Source: DASPNM01 sp035626515 | GTDB taxonomy: Bacteria; Bacteroidota; Bacteroidia; Chitinophagales; Chitinophagaceae | DNA: 64,000 nt | Assembly (NCBI GenBank): GCA_035626515.1 | Contig: DASPNM010000019.1 | Span: 248,001 to 312,000 of the forward strand | Reading direction: 5' to 3' | Shown here: positions 33,701 through 43,073 of the stretch, piece by piece | How positions within the stretch are numbered: position 1 is the first letter of the stretch | Layout: every line of letters starts with the position of its first letter | Position numbers and translations under genes: made by a program | The notes under the pieces: generated by a model | Databases searched by the model: none | Told to the model about the DNA's origin: nothing | Seen by the model: the letters and a program-made list of their open reading frames with translations, nothing else

Positions 33701-34477
33701 ATGCAATACGAGATCAGGCAGCATGAAAAGTTCAAGTTTGTTGAGGAGGGTACCGGGGAACCGTTGATCCTTCTCCACGGCCTGTTCGGCGCCCTGAGTA
33801 ATTTTGAAAAGCTGATCGAGTATTTCCGGCGGCACAACAAGGTGGTGGTGCCCATGCTTCCCCTCCTGGAGATGGACATCCTGCATACTTCCGTGAGCGG
33901 GCTGGCGAAATTCGTGCACAAATTCATCGAGGCCCGCGGCTACCGCGACGTTCACCTCCTCGGAAACTCACTGGGGGGGCACGTGGCCCTGCTTCATGTG
34001 CTGAAGCACCCCGAGCGCATTAAATCCCTGATCCTGACCGGAAGCTCGGGACTTTTTGAAAGCGGGATGGGAGATAGCTACCCAAAGCGTGGAGATTACG
34101 AGTACATTAAGAAAAAGACCGAGCTTACCTTCTACGATCCCAAGATCGCCACTAAAGACCTGGTGGACGAGGTTTACAGCATCACCAACAACCGGCTGAA
34201 GGCCGTCAAAATCATTGCCCTTGCAAAGAGCGCGATCCGGAACAACCTGAACGAGGAGTTAAGCCAGATCAAGCAGCCGACCCTGTTGGTGTGGGGAGCA
34301 AACGACGCAGTCACACCGCCGTTTGTAGCCAGGGAATTCCACCGGCTCATTCCTAACAGCGAGCTGCATTTCATAGACAAATGCGGCCACGCCCCGATGA
34401 TGGAAGTACCCGACGAATTCAATTCGATCCTGCATAAATTCCTAAAAAAATTGAATGAACCTGCAACAGTTACCTGA
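33701..34477 (+). CDS. Alpha/beta hydrolase
   Basis: 258 residues with the full catalytic triad: S90 in GNSLGG, D202 in WGANDAVTPP and H230 in KCGHAPMME. The oxyanion region is LLHGLFGALSNF. The substrate is unknown. It starts the long envelope-related plus-strand run and is followed after 32 bases by the CBS protein, an order common in Bacteroidota upstream of NAD kinase. Confidence 0.9.
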   Translation: MQYEIRQHEKFKFVEEGTGEPLILLHGLFGALSNFEKLIEYFRRHNKVVVPMLPLLEMDILHTSVSGLAKFVHKFIEARGYRDVHLLGNSLGGHVALLHVLKHPERIKSLILTGSSGLFESGMGDSYPKRGDYEYIKKKTELTFYDPKIATKDLVDEVYSITNNRLKAVKIIALAKSAIRNNLNEELSQIKQPTLLVWGANDAVTPPFVAREFHRLIPNSELHFIDKCGHAPMMEVPDEFNSILHKFLKKLNEPATVT

Positions 34478-34509
34478 CCGCAGTGGTCTTCAATGAAAAG
34501 CCGCTATCC

Positions 34510-35172
34510 ATGTTAACCAAAGAACTACCATTACAATCCTTTCCCACACTCCAGCCTTCCGACAAGATCAGGCTTGCCCTTCAGCTGATGAACGAAAACC
34601 AGGTTTCGCACCTGCCGATCGTGGCAGCCGATAAATACATCGGCATCATCAGCGAGGCGGATTTGCTGCAGGTTGATAACGACAAGATGGAGATCCAGAC
34701 CCTCGAGCAGGCATTCGGAAACGCGTCGGTGCGCACTGACGAGCATTTCCTCAAAGCGGTGCAGGTTGCCGCGGAAAACGGATTGAGCCTCGTACCCGTG
34801 GTTTCGGACGAAAACGATTTCATTGGCGCGGTGAGTTATAATGATCTCCTTCGCCATGCTTCGGAGTTCATGAGTTTGCACGAGCCCGGCGGACTGGTCG
34901 TGCTACAGATCGACAGCAACCAGTATTCTTTCAACGAAATCAGCAAACTTGTGGAATCAAACGACGCACAGATCACCCAACTGAACACCAGCAACGACCC
35001 GGAAAAGGGGATCATGCAGGTTACCATCCGCGTAAACAAGCCGGATATTTCCGACATCGTGGCCACGTTCCAGCGCTATGAGTACAACGTGATCTATTAC
35101 TTCGGCGAAGAGCAGTACACCAACGAGATTCGCAGCAACTACGAGAATCTTATGAATTACCTCAAGCTGTAG
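34510..35172 (+). CDS. CBS-domain protein with C-terminal ACT-like domain
   Basis: 220 residues from ATG 34510; a GTG at 34483 would overlap the gap and adds nothing recognisable. Two CBS motifs make one Bateman module (ALQLMNENQVSHLPIVAADKYIGIISEADLL and LKAVQVAAENGLSLVPVVSDENDFIGAVSYNDLL). The last 75 residues (GLVVLQIDSNQYSFNEIS, then VTIRVNKPDISDIVATFQRY) look like an ACT domain. Such modules bind adenosyl or nucleotide ligands. The partner is unknown. Confidence 0.88.
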   Translation: MLTKELPLQSFPTLQPSDKIRLALQLMNENQVSHLPIVAADKYIGIISEADLLQVDNDKMEIQTLEQAFGNASVRTDEHFLKAVQVAAENGLSLVPVVSDENDFIGAVSYNDLLRHASEFMSLHEPGGLVVLQIDSNQYSFNEISKLVESNDAQITQLNTSNDPEKGIMQVTIRVNKPDISDIVATFQRYEYNVIYYFGEEQYTNEIRSNYENLMNYLKL

Positions 35173-35174
35173 CG

Positions 35175-35342
35175 AATGAGTAATGAATAATGAGTGAGGA
35201 GGGGGGAGTCAACATCAAATACTAAATATTAAATGTTGAAGTGAGTGCCGCGCACCCACGCAGCGGGTACCACTCGCCATCGATATCAATTCCGCTAAAA
35301 ACAGGTCCCTTCGGACTCCCGACACCCGACTCCGAACTCCGG
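35175..35342. repeat. Low-complexity tracts AATGAGTAATGA and ACTCCCGACACCCGACTCC
   Basis: Two tracts flank an unremarkable stretch: AATGAGTAATGAATAATGAG at 35175-35195, and GGACTCCCGACACCCGACTC through CGAACTCCGG at 35313-35342. Both belong to the dispersed intergenic family seen at 7023, 27741 and 39154. Confidence 0.5.
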
Positions 35343-35414
35343 CTTGCAATGCAAACGGTATCATTCTTGAATAGAATTAATAAATTCATGCTATTTTGGA
35401 TATGATTAAGATTT

Positions 35415-36854
35415 ATGTCGGTTAGCCTCAGGAAATACTGGCTTGCGGTTCTTTTTTTCTGCGGAATCTGTACCTGTTCATTGGGGCAACAGGCGCCCCC
35501 GTACCCCGAGTACACCGACACCTCGATCGTTGAAGGCCCTGTTGCAAACCTTACCATTCGACAGCTCAATATCAGCGGGAACCGCAAAACGCGCCCCGAG
35601 ATCATTTTGCGGGAGCTTCCCTTCCGCGCCGGTGAGGCCATTGCCGCGAAATCCCTCGCGGGAAAGCTGGAGACGGCGAAAAGCCGTTTGCTCAACACTT
35701 CCCTTTTCGATGAAGTGCTGGTCAGCACCACCCAGGTGGAAGAAGCTGTTGTGGATGTGTGGATCGACCTGAACGAGCGCTGGTACATTTACCCCCTTCC
35801 CATCCTGAAGCCGGTAGGCCGGAACATGAACGAATGGCTTTTTGAACAAAAGGCTAACCTGGAGCGGGTGAATTACGGGGTCAAACTTTCCTACAATAAC
35901 GCCATGGGCGTGAACGACAAGGTTCGGTTCAATTTTATCAGCGGTTACACCCGCCAGTTTTCTTTCAGCTACGAGAGACCTTACATGGATCAGAAGCTTC
36001 GCTGGGGGTTGAACCTCGGTTTCGCCACCGGGAAGAACCGCGAGATCAACTACAATACTGTTGCCGACAAGCAGGTTTTTCTCAAAGATGACGAGTACGT
36101 GCGGGACTTTTTTTGGGCCACCCTGGGCTTCACCTATCGGCATGCCATCAAGACGCGGCACCGCATCGGATTCAATTTTTTCAGCGAGCGGGTACACGAT
36201 ACCGTGATTGCACTGAATCCCGCTTATTTCCGCCACGGACGCAAGAGCGTGAACTTCCCGGAGCTGTTTTATACTTTTTCATTCACCGACCTCGATTACA
36301 ATCCTTATCCTACCCGCGGCTACGCAACGGAAATCTCATTTTATAAAAAAGGCGTCAATAAATATGTGAACTCCTGGCAACTTACCACGCACGTGCTGGG
36401 CGCGTGGCCGGTAGCGAAAAAGCTGTTCTTCGCCCTGCGCGGCTACGGATCCATCAAGCTTCCTTTTCGCCAGCCCTATTTCAACCTGCGTTTTCTCGGT
36501 TACAGCAACACGTTCCTGCAGGGATACGAGTATTACGTGATCGACGGTGTGGCGGGAGGTTACATCAAGCCGACACTCACCCGCGAGCTTTTCTTCTTCA
36601 AAATAAAACTGCCGCAGGGGAGATACAACCGCGTAGAGCATCTTCCCATTCGCATCTTCGGCAAAGTTTATGGCAACGCGGGTTACGTGTACAACCCGCA
36701 ACCAGGAAATAATTATCTCTCCAACACGCTGCTGTTCTCCGGCGGAGCGGGCATCGACATTCTGAGTCTCTCGGACTTTACGATCAAGCTGGAGTGGACC
36801 ATGAACCGGTCCGGGCAAAACGGGTTATTTTTACACAATAAGTCGATGTTTTAA
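35415..36854 (+). CDS. Omp85-type outer-membrane protein (single POTRA plus barrel)
   Basis: 479 residues with a signal peptide (to about SLGQQ). One POTRA-like domain (ANLTIRQLNISGNRKTRPEIIL, LLNTSLFDEVLVSTTQVEEAVVDVWIDLNERW) precedes a beta-barrel of the BamA/TamA surface-antigen type, ending in F (NKSMF). It is shorter than BamA (910 residues, also in this window at 40316). It probably helps insert or export outer-membrane components, but the substrate is unknown. NAD kinase starts directly at the base after its stop. Confidence 0.82.
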   Translation: MSVSLRKYWLAVLFFCGICTCSLGQQAPPYPEYTDTSIVEGPVANLTIRQLNISGNRKTRPEIILRELPFRAGEAIAAKSLAGKLETAKSRLLNTSLFDEVLVSTTQVEEAVVDVWIDLNERWYIYPLPILKPVGRNMNEWLFEQKANLERVNYGVKLSYNNAMGVNDKVRFNFISGYTRQFSFSYERPYMDQKLRWGLNLGFATGKNREINYNTVADKQVFLKDDEYVRDFFWATLGFTYRHAIKTRHRIGFNFFSERVHDTVIALNPAYFRHGRKSVNFPELFYTFSFTDLDYNPYPTRGYATEISFYKKGVNKYVNSWQLTTHVLGAWPVAKKLFFALRGYGSIKLPFRQPYFNLRFLGYSNTFLQGYEYYVIDGVAGGYIKPTLTRELFFFKIKLPQGRYNRVEHLPIRIFGKVYGNAGYVYNPQPGNNYLSNTLLFSGGAGIDILSLSDFTIKLEWTMNRSGQNGLFLHNKSMF

Positions 36855-37733
36855 ATGAAGGCAGCCATCTACAGCCGGGTCATGGAAGATGACCAGCGCG
36901 AGGATGTACAGCTGTTTTTCAACGAACTTGAAAAACAAAAGATCGAGCCGGTCGTTTTTGCGGCTTTTTACGAACAGATCCGCGACAAAATCCGGCTGCC
37001 GCCAAATTGCGCCAGTTTTGCCACCTCCGAAGATCTCAGCACCGAAATTGAATTTGTCATCAGCCTCGGCGGCGACGGAACGCTGCTCGACACCGTAACT
37101 TTTGTCCGCGACAAGAAGATTCCCATCATGGGAGTCAATTTCGGACGTTTGGGTTTCCTGGCGAGCATCGGGCGGCGAGAAGTATCCGATGCGGTCAAAG
37201 CAGTTGCCCGCCGCACCTACCTCGTCGATGAGCGGACGATGATTCACGTGGAAGCGAACCTTCCGCTATTCGGCAGCGTGCCCTATGCTCTGAATGAGTT
37301 TTCCATTCACAAGCGCGACACCGCTCCCATGATCAAGATCCATACTTACCTGAACGGGGAATTCCTGAATACCTACTGGGCCGACGGACTTATCGTGGCA
37401 ACACCGACCGGCTCTACAGGTTATTCGCTCAGCTGCAACGGTCCTGTAGTATTTCCCGATACGGGCAGCTTTGTAATTACCGCTGTGGCACCTCATAACC
37501 TGAATGTCCGGCCCATAGTGGTGCCGGACACCAATATTCTTTCCTTCGAGATTGAAAGCCGGGCCGACGAAATTATCTGCGCACTGGATTCCCGTCGCGA
37601 GCTGGTGAGTAAGAATGTACAGCTCGCGGTCCGGAGAGAAAGCTTCTGCATGAAGCTGGTTCGACTGAGCGAAAACAATTTCCTGCAGACCCTCCGCAAC
37701 AAGCTCACCTGGGGACTCGATAAAAGGAATTAA
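36855..37733 (+). CDS. nadK: NAD kinase
   Basis: Makes NADP from NAD with ATP. The 292-residue protein has the kinase signature LGGDGTLLDT (71-80), FGRLGFLA, the NE motif in ALNEFSIHK, and the glycine-rich ADGLIVATPTGSTGYSLS. It starts at the base following the previous stop and belongs to the conserved CBS protein - nadK - DUF6089 - uppS - bamA block. Confidence 0.95.
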   Translation: MKAAIYSRVMEDDQREDVQLFFNELEKQKIEPVVFAAFYEQIRDKIRLPPNCASFATSEDLSTEIEFVISLGGDGTLLDTVTFVRDKKIPIMGVNFGRLGFLASIGRREVSDAVKAVARRTYLVDERTMIHVEANLPLFGSVPYALNEFSIHKRDTAPMIKIHTYLNGEFLNTYWADGLIVATPTGSTGYSLSCNGPVVFPDTGSFVITAVAPHNLNVRPIVVPDTNILSFEIESRADEIICALDSRRELVSKNVQLAVRRESFCMKLVRLSENNFLQTLRNKLTWGLDKRN

Positions 37734-37802
37734 AGGGGGCTTCCAATAAAAGAAATTACCTATTTTTAGCGTTCTAATTGACCCGAACCATATCTTTTCG
37801 AA

Positions 37803-38663
37803 ATGAGTAAGTTGAGAGTCGCTGTCGTTTTTGCGGCCACGGTCCTGCTGGCCATCCAATCCACTGCGCAGCAGCAGTACGCCGTGCAGCAGGAAGGTGA
37901 ATTTGGCGTGGCTGCCGGAGCCGGTCATTATTTTGGCGACCTGAACACACGCGCCCGCCTGAACCGTCCGAAAGTGGCTGCCTCGGTTTTCTTCAGAAAG
38001 AATTTCGGGAACTACATTGCACTTCGCGTCGGAGCCAGCTTTGCGCAGCTTGGTTATTCCGACCAATACAACAGGCACAACACCTTTATGTATACCCGCA
38101 ACCTGAGCTTCAACAGCAAGGTGTGGGAACTCGCACTGCAGGGCGATTTCAATTTCTTCCGTTTCATGCCGGGCGAGCCTCAATACAGCTTTACCCCCTA
38201 TATCACACTCGGGGCCGGAGTGTTCAGCTACGATCCCTATGCTTTCCTTCGGGGAGAGAAAGTGCAACTGCGTCCGCTGAACACCGAGGGACAGGAAACC
38301 GCGCTGTATCCCGACCGGAAAGCATACAGCTCGATGGCGATCAGCATCCCGTTTGGGGCGGGGTTCAAGTATTCCCTGAATGAAAGAGTGAACATCGGTT
38401 TCGAAGTGCTGCACCGGTTTACCAATACCGATTACCTCGACGATGTGAGCAAAACTTACGTGGACCCCTCGGTATTTCCTCCCAACCCGGATGGAAGTCC
38501 CTCAAACGCTTTTTTGCTGCACGACCGGTCCTATGAACTCGGTGAACCGATTGGCATTCCGGGAAGGCAGAGAGGCAACAGCAAACAAAAGGACCAGTTC
38601 GTGACCGCTCTTTTTCACGTTACGTTCAACCTGCAGTCGTATAAATGTCCGACCGCAAACTGA
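37803..38663 (+). CDS. DUF6089 outer-membrane beta-barrel protein
   Basis: 286 residues with a signal peptide ending TAQQ. The mature start EFGVAAGAGHYFGDLN is typical of the DUF6089 barrel family that sits between nadK and uppS in Bacteroidota. Strands include ALQGDFNFFRF, YITLGAGVFSYDP and FGAGFKYSLNERVNIGFEVLHR. The function is unknown. A TATCTTTT stretch lies four bases before the ATG. Confidence 0.85.
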   Translation: MSKLRVAVVFAATVLLAIQSTAQQQYAVQQEGEFGVAAGAGHYFGDLNTRARLNRPKVAASVFFRKNFGNYIALRVGASFAQLGYSDQYNRHNTFMYTRNLSFNSKVWELALQGDFNFFRFMPGEPQYSFTPYITLGAGVFSYDPYAFLRGEKVQLRPLNTEGQETALYPDRKAYSSMAISIPFGAGFKYSLNERVNIGFEVLHRFTNTDYLDDVSKTYVDPSVFPPNPDGSPSNAFLLHDRSYELGEPIGIPGRQRGNSKQKDQFVTALFHVTFNLQSYKCPTAN

Positions 38664-38736
38664 CCGCGCGGCGGGAATACTCGGCCAACTGCAGACCAGA
38701 CTACGCATAGTTTAATTCTTCATAAAACCAGGACTT

Positions 38737-39153
38737 ATGCGTTACAAAAATCTTCTGATCCCGATTATGTTGCTGGGACTGATGGTTGCCGCCTCTTCGT
38801 ATTTGCCCATGAGGCAGGCAGCAGCGCCCGGCGACTGGTTCTTTCTCGGTGATAAATCGGTCGGGTTCGGTGTAGATCACGACGTGATCCGGTTCGGCAA
38901 CTGGAAGGACGATGTCCGCCAAATCAAGCTCAAGATTACCGACGGGCCGTTGAAAATGTACGACATGAAGATCTATTTCGACAACGGAGGCGTGCAGGAC
39001 GTACCAATCCGTCACCGGTTTGTAGCCGGCAGCGAGAGCCGGGTGATTGATCTGGACGGAGGGCTGCGTCATCTTTCCAGGATTGAATTCTGGTATGAAA
39101 CGAAAGGCGTGCGCAAGGGCAGGGCGCGCGTTGCCGTCTGGGGAAGGAATTAA
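38737..39153 (+). CDS. DUF2541-like exported protein
   Basis: 138 residues with an N-terminal signal or anchor segment (LLIPIMLLGLMVAASS). The body WFFLGDKSVGFGVDHDVIRFGNWKDDVRQIKLKITDGPLKMYDMKIYFDNGG and the end SRVIDLDGGLRHLSRIEFWYETKG follow the DUF2541 pattern, a single beta-sandwich domain of unknown function. It interrupts the usual DUF6089-uppS adjacency and is flanked by a REP-like hairpin pair and low-complexity sequence downstream, so it may be a later insertion. Confidence 0.75.
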   Translation: MRYKNLLIPIMLLGLMVAASSYLPMRQAAAPGDWFFLGDKSVGFGVDHDVIRFGNWKDDVRQIKLKITDGPLKMYDMKIYFDNGGVQDVPIRHRFVAGSESRVIDLDGGLRHLSRIEFWYETKGVRKGRARVAVWGRN

Positions 39154-39178
39154 GAGTCGGGAGTCTGGAGTCGGGAGT
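39154..39178. repeat. GAGTCGGGAGTCTGG low-complexity tract
   Basis: Copies of GAGTCGGGAGT directly after the stop of the DUF2541-like gene. A related GGAGTCGAGGTCGGGGTCGCGG stretch follows the hairpins near 39235-39256. Confidence 0.55.
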
Positions 39179-39231
39179 GCCGACGCTTTCAGTCGGCATC
39201 CCGACAATTCGCTTCGCGAATTCGTCGGGAT
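39178..39231. repeat. REP-like double hairpin
   Basis: The first hairpin is TGCCGAC (39178-39184) with GTCGGCA (39092+100 = 39192-39198). The second is ATCCCGACAATTCGC (39198-39212) with GCGAATTCGTCGGGAT (39216-39231), 15 paired bases with one bulge and a three-base loop. Both share CCGAC/GTCGG. This is the build of a repetitive extragenic palindrome pair. Confidence 0.55.
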
Positions 39232-39298
39232 TCGGAGTCGAGGTCGGGGTCGCGGTAAACGTTCATTCCCGACCGCACGTCGTTTTTTCCGAATGCGC

Positions 39299-39373
39299 CA
39301 GTACTCACCACTCATCATTCATCATTCATTACCCCTTACTCCTTACTCCTTACTGCTCCCTGCTCACTGGTCC
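39299..39373. repeat. CATCATTCATCATTCATTACC / ACTCCTTACTCC low-complexity tract
   Basis: A run of CATTCATC and CCTTACT units fills the gap up to the uppS promoter. It is the complement-type version of the tract at 35175 (AATGAGTAATGA). Confidence 0.55.
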
Positions 39374-39389
39374 CTTCCTCTCAATTGAC

Positions 39390-39397
39390 TACCTTTG
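39390..39397 (+). promoter_or_regulatory. -7 box TACCTTTG of uppS
   Basis: An exact TAnnTTTG, 20 bases before ATG 39418. A possible TTG start at 39385 would lie upstream of transcription and is excluded. Confidence 0.6.
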
Positions 39398-39417
39398 TCC
39401 GCTTTATTGAAACCGGC

Positions 39418-40203
39418 ATGTCACTAGCGGAGCAAATCGACAAGGGCGCACTTCCACGTCATATCGCAATCATCATGGATGGCAACGGACGCTGGGCGCG
39501 TGAGCAGGGCCAGGACCGGCTCTATGGTCATTTCCACGGCGTGGAGAGCGTCCGCAACATCGTAGAGGGTTGTGCCGAACTTGGGGTGGATTACCTCACG
39601 CTGTACGCCTTTTCTACGGAAAACTGGGAGCGTCCCGAATACGAGGTGGTCGGATTGATGGAGCTGCTCGTGAATACGATCCGCAAAGAAGTTGAAAATC
39701 TCAACAAGAACAACATCCGGCTTCATGTTATCGGCGACATGAACATGCTTCCCCACTATGCAAGAAAGGAGCTGGAGGAAGCGCTTGAGATCACCGCTCG
39801 CAATACCGGGTTGAACCTGATCATGGCGCTGAGCTACAGTGGCCGGTGGGAGCTGCTGAATGCGGTGAAAAACATCGCCAATGAAGTGAGAAAGGGAAGG
39901 CTGGCAGTGGAAGAGATCGACCAGGATGTGCTGCAGCAATACCTGTGCACCAGCGGTTTCCCTGATCCCGAGCTGATGATCCGCACGAGCGGAGAATACC
40001 GGATCAGCAACTTCCTGCTGTACCAGCTTGCTTACGCGGAACTGTATTTTACGCCGGTAAGGTGGCCGGATTTCAGGAAAGAGAATTTGTACGAAGCGAT
40101 ACTGGATTTTCAGCGCAGGGAGCGCAGGTTTGGAAAGACCAGCGAACAAGTCGGAAAACCAAATGGACAGATTGCCGCCGGCGGTCATATGAAGCAATCG
40201 TGA
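39418..40203 (+). CDS. uppS: Isoprenyl transferase (undecaprenyl diphosphate synthase)
   Basis: Builds the C55 lipid carrier for peptidoglycan and surface polysaccharides from isopentenyl diphosphate. 261 residues from ATG 39418. The cis-prenyltransferase signature HIAIIMDGNGRWA holds catalytic D21. Further motifs are LTLYAFSTENWERP, ALSYSGRWELLNA and PDPELMIRTSGEYRISNFLLYQLAYAEL. It has its own promoter after the repeat-rich gap and leads into bamA. Confidence 0.95.
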   Translation: MSLAEQIDKGALPRHIAIIMDGNGRWAREQGQDRLYGHFHGVESVRNIVEGCAELGVDYLTLYAFSTENWERPEYEVVGLMELLVNTIRKEVENLNKNNIRLHVIGDMNMLPHYARKELEEALEITARNTGLNLIMALSYSGRWELLNAVKNIANEVRKGRLAVEEIDQDVLQQYLCTSGFPDPELMIRTSGEYRISNFLLYQLAYAELYFTPVRWPDFRKENLYEAILDFQRRERRFGKTSEQVGKPNGQIAAGGHMKQS

Positions 40204-40315
40204 GCTCGCTTGGTTTTCTTTAACAAACACTTTCGATATTTCCCGTTAATTTGCCCGGCCGAACGCAGCTACCGGCATCAGAACCAAAAGATTGCAGATC
40301 GATTGAATATCAGCC

Positions 40316-43048
40316 ATGCGAAGATTTCTACCCCGGCTGGGTGTCAGCCTGATACTTGCTCTTGTTTTCGTGCTTCCCCTGCATGCCCAGTTGGACACCA
40401 CGCAGCCGACATCCGTGGATCCCAGGCTGCAGGCCTGGCGCGAAGCAAGAGTGCCGCGCGAATATGTGATCGGTGATGTATCTATCACGGGAATCCGTTA
40501 CCTGGATACTTCAGTTGTTCTTTCCATTTCCGGAATTCAGACCGGAGATAAATTCATGCACCCCGGGGATGATATTTTTTCAAAAGCGATCACCAACCTC
40601 TGGAGGCAGCGTCTTTTTTCAAACATACAGATTTACGTTACGCAGATCGTCGATGATCGCGTCAGCATCGAGATTGCGGTGCAGGAGCGGCCAAGGCTCG
40701 GCAGCCTGAGATTTGAAGGCATCCGAAAAACGGACCAGGACGAGCTGCAGACAAAACTCAATCTTGCGAAGCAAACCATCATCACCGAGAATACACGGCG
40801 CAATATCGTGGAGGTGGTGGAAAAATATTTCACGGACAAGGGATTCATGAACGCTGAAGTGCGGATCGAAGAACAGCCTGATACCGCTTTTGCAAACTCA
40901 AACGCGATCATCGTCCACGTAAACCGCGGCGAAAAGGTGCGGATCGACGAGGTTAGTTTTTTTGGCAACGAGTCGGTCGACGCCCTGCGCCTGAAAAAGC
41001 AAATGAAGGGTACCAAAGAGATGAGCAAGCTTACGGTCGACCCGGACGAGACACCGAGTCCTTTCGGCGAAAAAAAGCGCTACACATTCAGCGAGTACCT
41101 GGATAACTGGGGTTTTCTTTCACTCACCGAAACCAAAAAGCTGCTCGATCCATACTTCCGGTTTAAGCTTTTCAGTTCCGCGAAATTCGACCCAAAGAAG
41201 TTTGAAGAGGATAAGGAAAAGATTCTCGATTTCTATAACGCCCTGGGATACCGCGATGCACAGATTATTGTGGACACGCAGTATATTACGAAGAGCGGCA
41301 ACCTGAACATTGACCTTCGTGTCGAGGAAGGCAGGAAGTATTATTTCGGCAACATGGTCTGGAAAGGGAACGCGAAATATTCAGACTCCATCCTGAATGT
41401 AATTCTGGGCATCAGTAAAGGAGATGTATACAATGTGGATGTGCTCAACCGACGGCTGGGCAAAACACTTTCGGCGGAAGGCGGCGATATCAGCGGCCTG
41501 TATATGGACGATGGTTACCTGTTCTTCCGGGCCGAGCCGGTCGAGACCGCAGTCTACAACGACACCATTGACCATGAGATCCGCATCACCGAGGGACCGC
41601 AGGCAAGGATCAGGAACGTCACGATTTCAGGTAACGACCGCACCAAGGATTATGTGATCCGCCGGGAGCTGCGCACCATTCCCGGAGAATTGTTTAGCCG
41701 GTCCGACCTGATCCGTTCGCAACGCGAGTTGGCAAACCTCCAGTATTTCAACCAGGAAACCATCAACCCGGGGGTGGTCCCCAATCCTGAGGACGGTACG
41801 GTAGATATCAACTGGAAGCTTGAAGAAAAATCTTCCGACCAGCTGGAGCTTTCTGCCGGCTGGGGCGGGGGCATCGGTTTAACAGGTACTCTGGGAGTAA
41901 CCTTTAACAATTTTTCCATCCGGAATATTTTTAAGCGTTCCTCCTGGGATCCCCTGCCAACGGGAGACGGGCAAAAGTTGAGCCTCCGTGCGCAGTCAAG
42001 CGGGAAGAGCTATCAGTCTTACAGCTTCTCGTTCACTGAGCCGTGGCTTGGAGGCAAGAAAAGGAATTCGTTTACCGTTTCACTCAACAAGAGCAATTAC
42101 CGCAACGGCTATTACGATCCTGTTGAGGGAAAGTACACGTTCAACGACACGACGCGACTCAGCATATTCGGGGCAGGTGTATCTCTGGGCAAACAGCTGA
42201 AGTGGCCCGACGATTTCTTCAGCCTGGTTTATTCGCTGAATTTCCAGCAATACAAGCGGGAGAACTACGGCATTTTCCCGGGCGCCAGTCCTACGGGTAC
42301 TTCGAACAACCTGAGTTTGCGGATCGGGTTGCAGCGCTCTTCCGTGTTCAATCCAATCTACCCGACAAGCGGTTCGAACCTGATGGCCAGCGTGCAGTTT
42401 ACACCGCCGTATTCGCTGATCAACCCGGACATTGTTACGTCCACCGATCCTTATAAAAATCCGGAGTATCATAAATGGAAGTTTAACGCCGAATGGTACG
42501 TGCCGATCGGCAAACCGCTGGGCGCGGAAAAGAACCGGCAATTCGTGCTGAAGCTTGCCGCTAAGTATGGATTCATCGGTCGCTATAACCGCAAGCTGGA
42601 ATACTCACCTTTCGAACGATTCCAGCTGGGCGACGCCGGACTGACCAACAATTTCGGTTTGTTGGGTTATGATATCGTAGCGCACCGCGGATACCCGGTA
42701 TATGAATCTTCCAATCCCGCCATCAACCCCGAACAGACCAGCGCTCAGAACTTCTTTACCATTTTCAACAAGTACACGCTGGAGCTCCGGTTCCCGATTG
42801 TGACAAACACGAGCAGCACTATCTACGGGCTCAGCTTCTTCGAAGCCGCGAACGGATGGTACAATTACAAGGAGTATAACCCTTTCCGTCTCCGGCGCAG
42901 TGCTGGGGTAGGGATGCGGTTCTTCCTGCCAATGTTCGGGCTGCTGGGCTTCGACTACGGACTTGGGTTTGACCGGATGCAACCGGGGCAGACCGGATTG
43001 AAATCTATCTCGAGGTTCACGTTCATGCTCGGGTTCGAGCCTGAATAA
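40316..43048 (+). CDS. bamA: Outer-membrane protein assembly factor BamA
   Basis: 910 residues, the core of the outer-membrane barrel insertase. A signal peptide ends LPLHAQ (residue 25). Several POTRA domains follow (among them SLRFEGIRKTDQDELQ, KVRIDEVSFFGNESVDALRLKK and ARIRNVTISGNDRTKDYVIRREL), then the C-terminal barrel with the family's FEAANGWYNYKEYNPFRLRRSAGVGMRFFLPMFGLLGFDYGLGFD region. A TAATTTG box lies near 40247, 63 bases upstream. It is followed by two Skp-type chaperone genes, the classic order. Confidence 0.95.
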   Translation: MRRFLPRLGVSLILALVFVLPLHAQLDTTQPTSVDPRLQAWREARVPREYVIGDVSITGIRYLDTSVVLSISGIQTGDKFMHPGDDIFSKAITNLWRQRLFSNIQIYVTQIVDDRVSIEIAVQERPRLGSLRFEGIRKTDQDELQTKLNLAKQTIITENTRRNIVEVVEKYFTDKGFMNAEVRIEEQPDTAFANSNAIIVHVNRGEKVRIDEVSFFGNESVDALRLKKQMKGTKEMSKLTVDPDETPSPFGEKKRYTFSEYLDNWGFLSLTETKKLLDPYFRFKLFSSAKFDPKKFEEDKEKILDFYNALGYRDAQIIVDTQYITKSGNLNIDLRVEEGRKYYFGNMVWKGNAKYSDSILNVILGISKGDVYNVDVLNRRLGKTLSAEGGDISGLYMDDGYLFFRAEPVETAVYNDTIDHEIRITEGPQARIRNVTISGNDRTKDYVIRRELRTIPGELFSRSDLIRSQRELANLQYFNQETINPGVVPNPEDGTVDINWKLEEKSSDQLELSAGWGGGIGLTGTLGVTFNNFSIRNIFKRSSWDPLPTGDGQKLSLRAQSSGKSYQSYSFSFTEPWLGGKKRNSFTVSLNKSNYRNGYYDPVEGKYTFNDTTRLSIFGAGVSLGKQLKWPDDFFSLVYSLNFQQYKRENYGIFPGASPTGTSNNLSLRIGLQRSSVFNPIYPTSGSNLMASVQFTPPYSLINPDIVTSTDPYKNPEYHKWKFNAEWYVPIGKPLGAEKNRQFVLKLAAKYGFIGRYNRKLEYSPFERFQLGDAGLTNNFGLLGYDIVAHRGYPVYESSNPAINPEQTSAQNFFTIFNKYTLELRFPIVTNTSSTIYGLSFFEAANGWYNYKEYNPFRLRRSAGVGMRFFLPMFGLLGFDYGLGFDRMQPGQTGLKSISRFTFMLGFEPE

Positions 43049-43073
43049 ACACTCCTAACTACAAATAGTTAAT

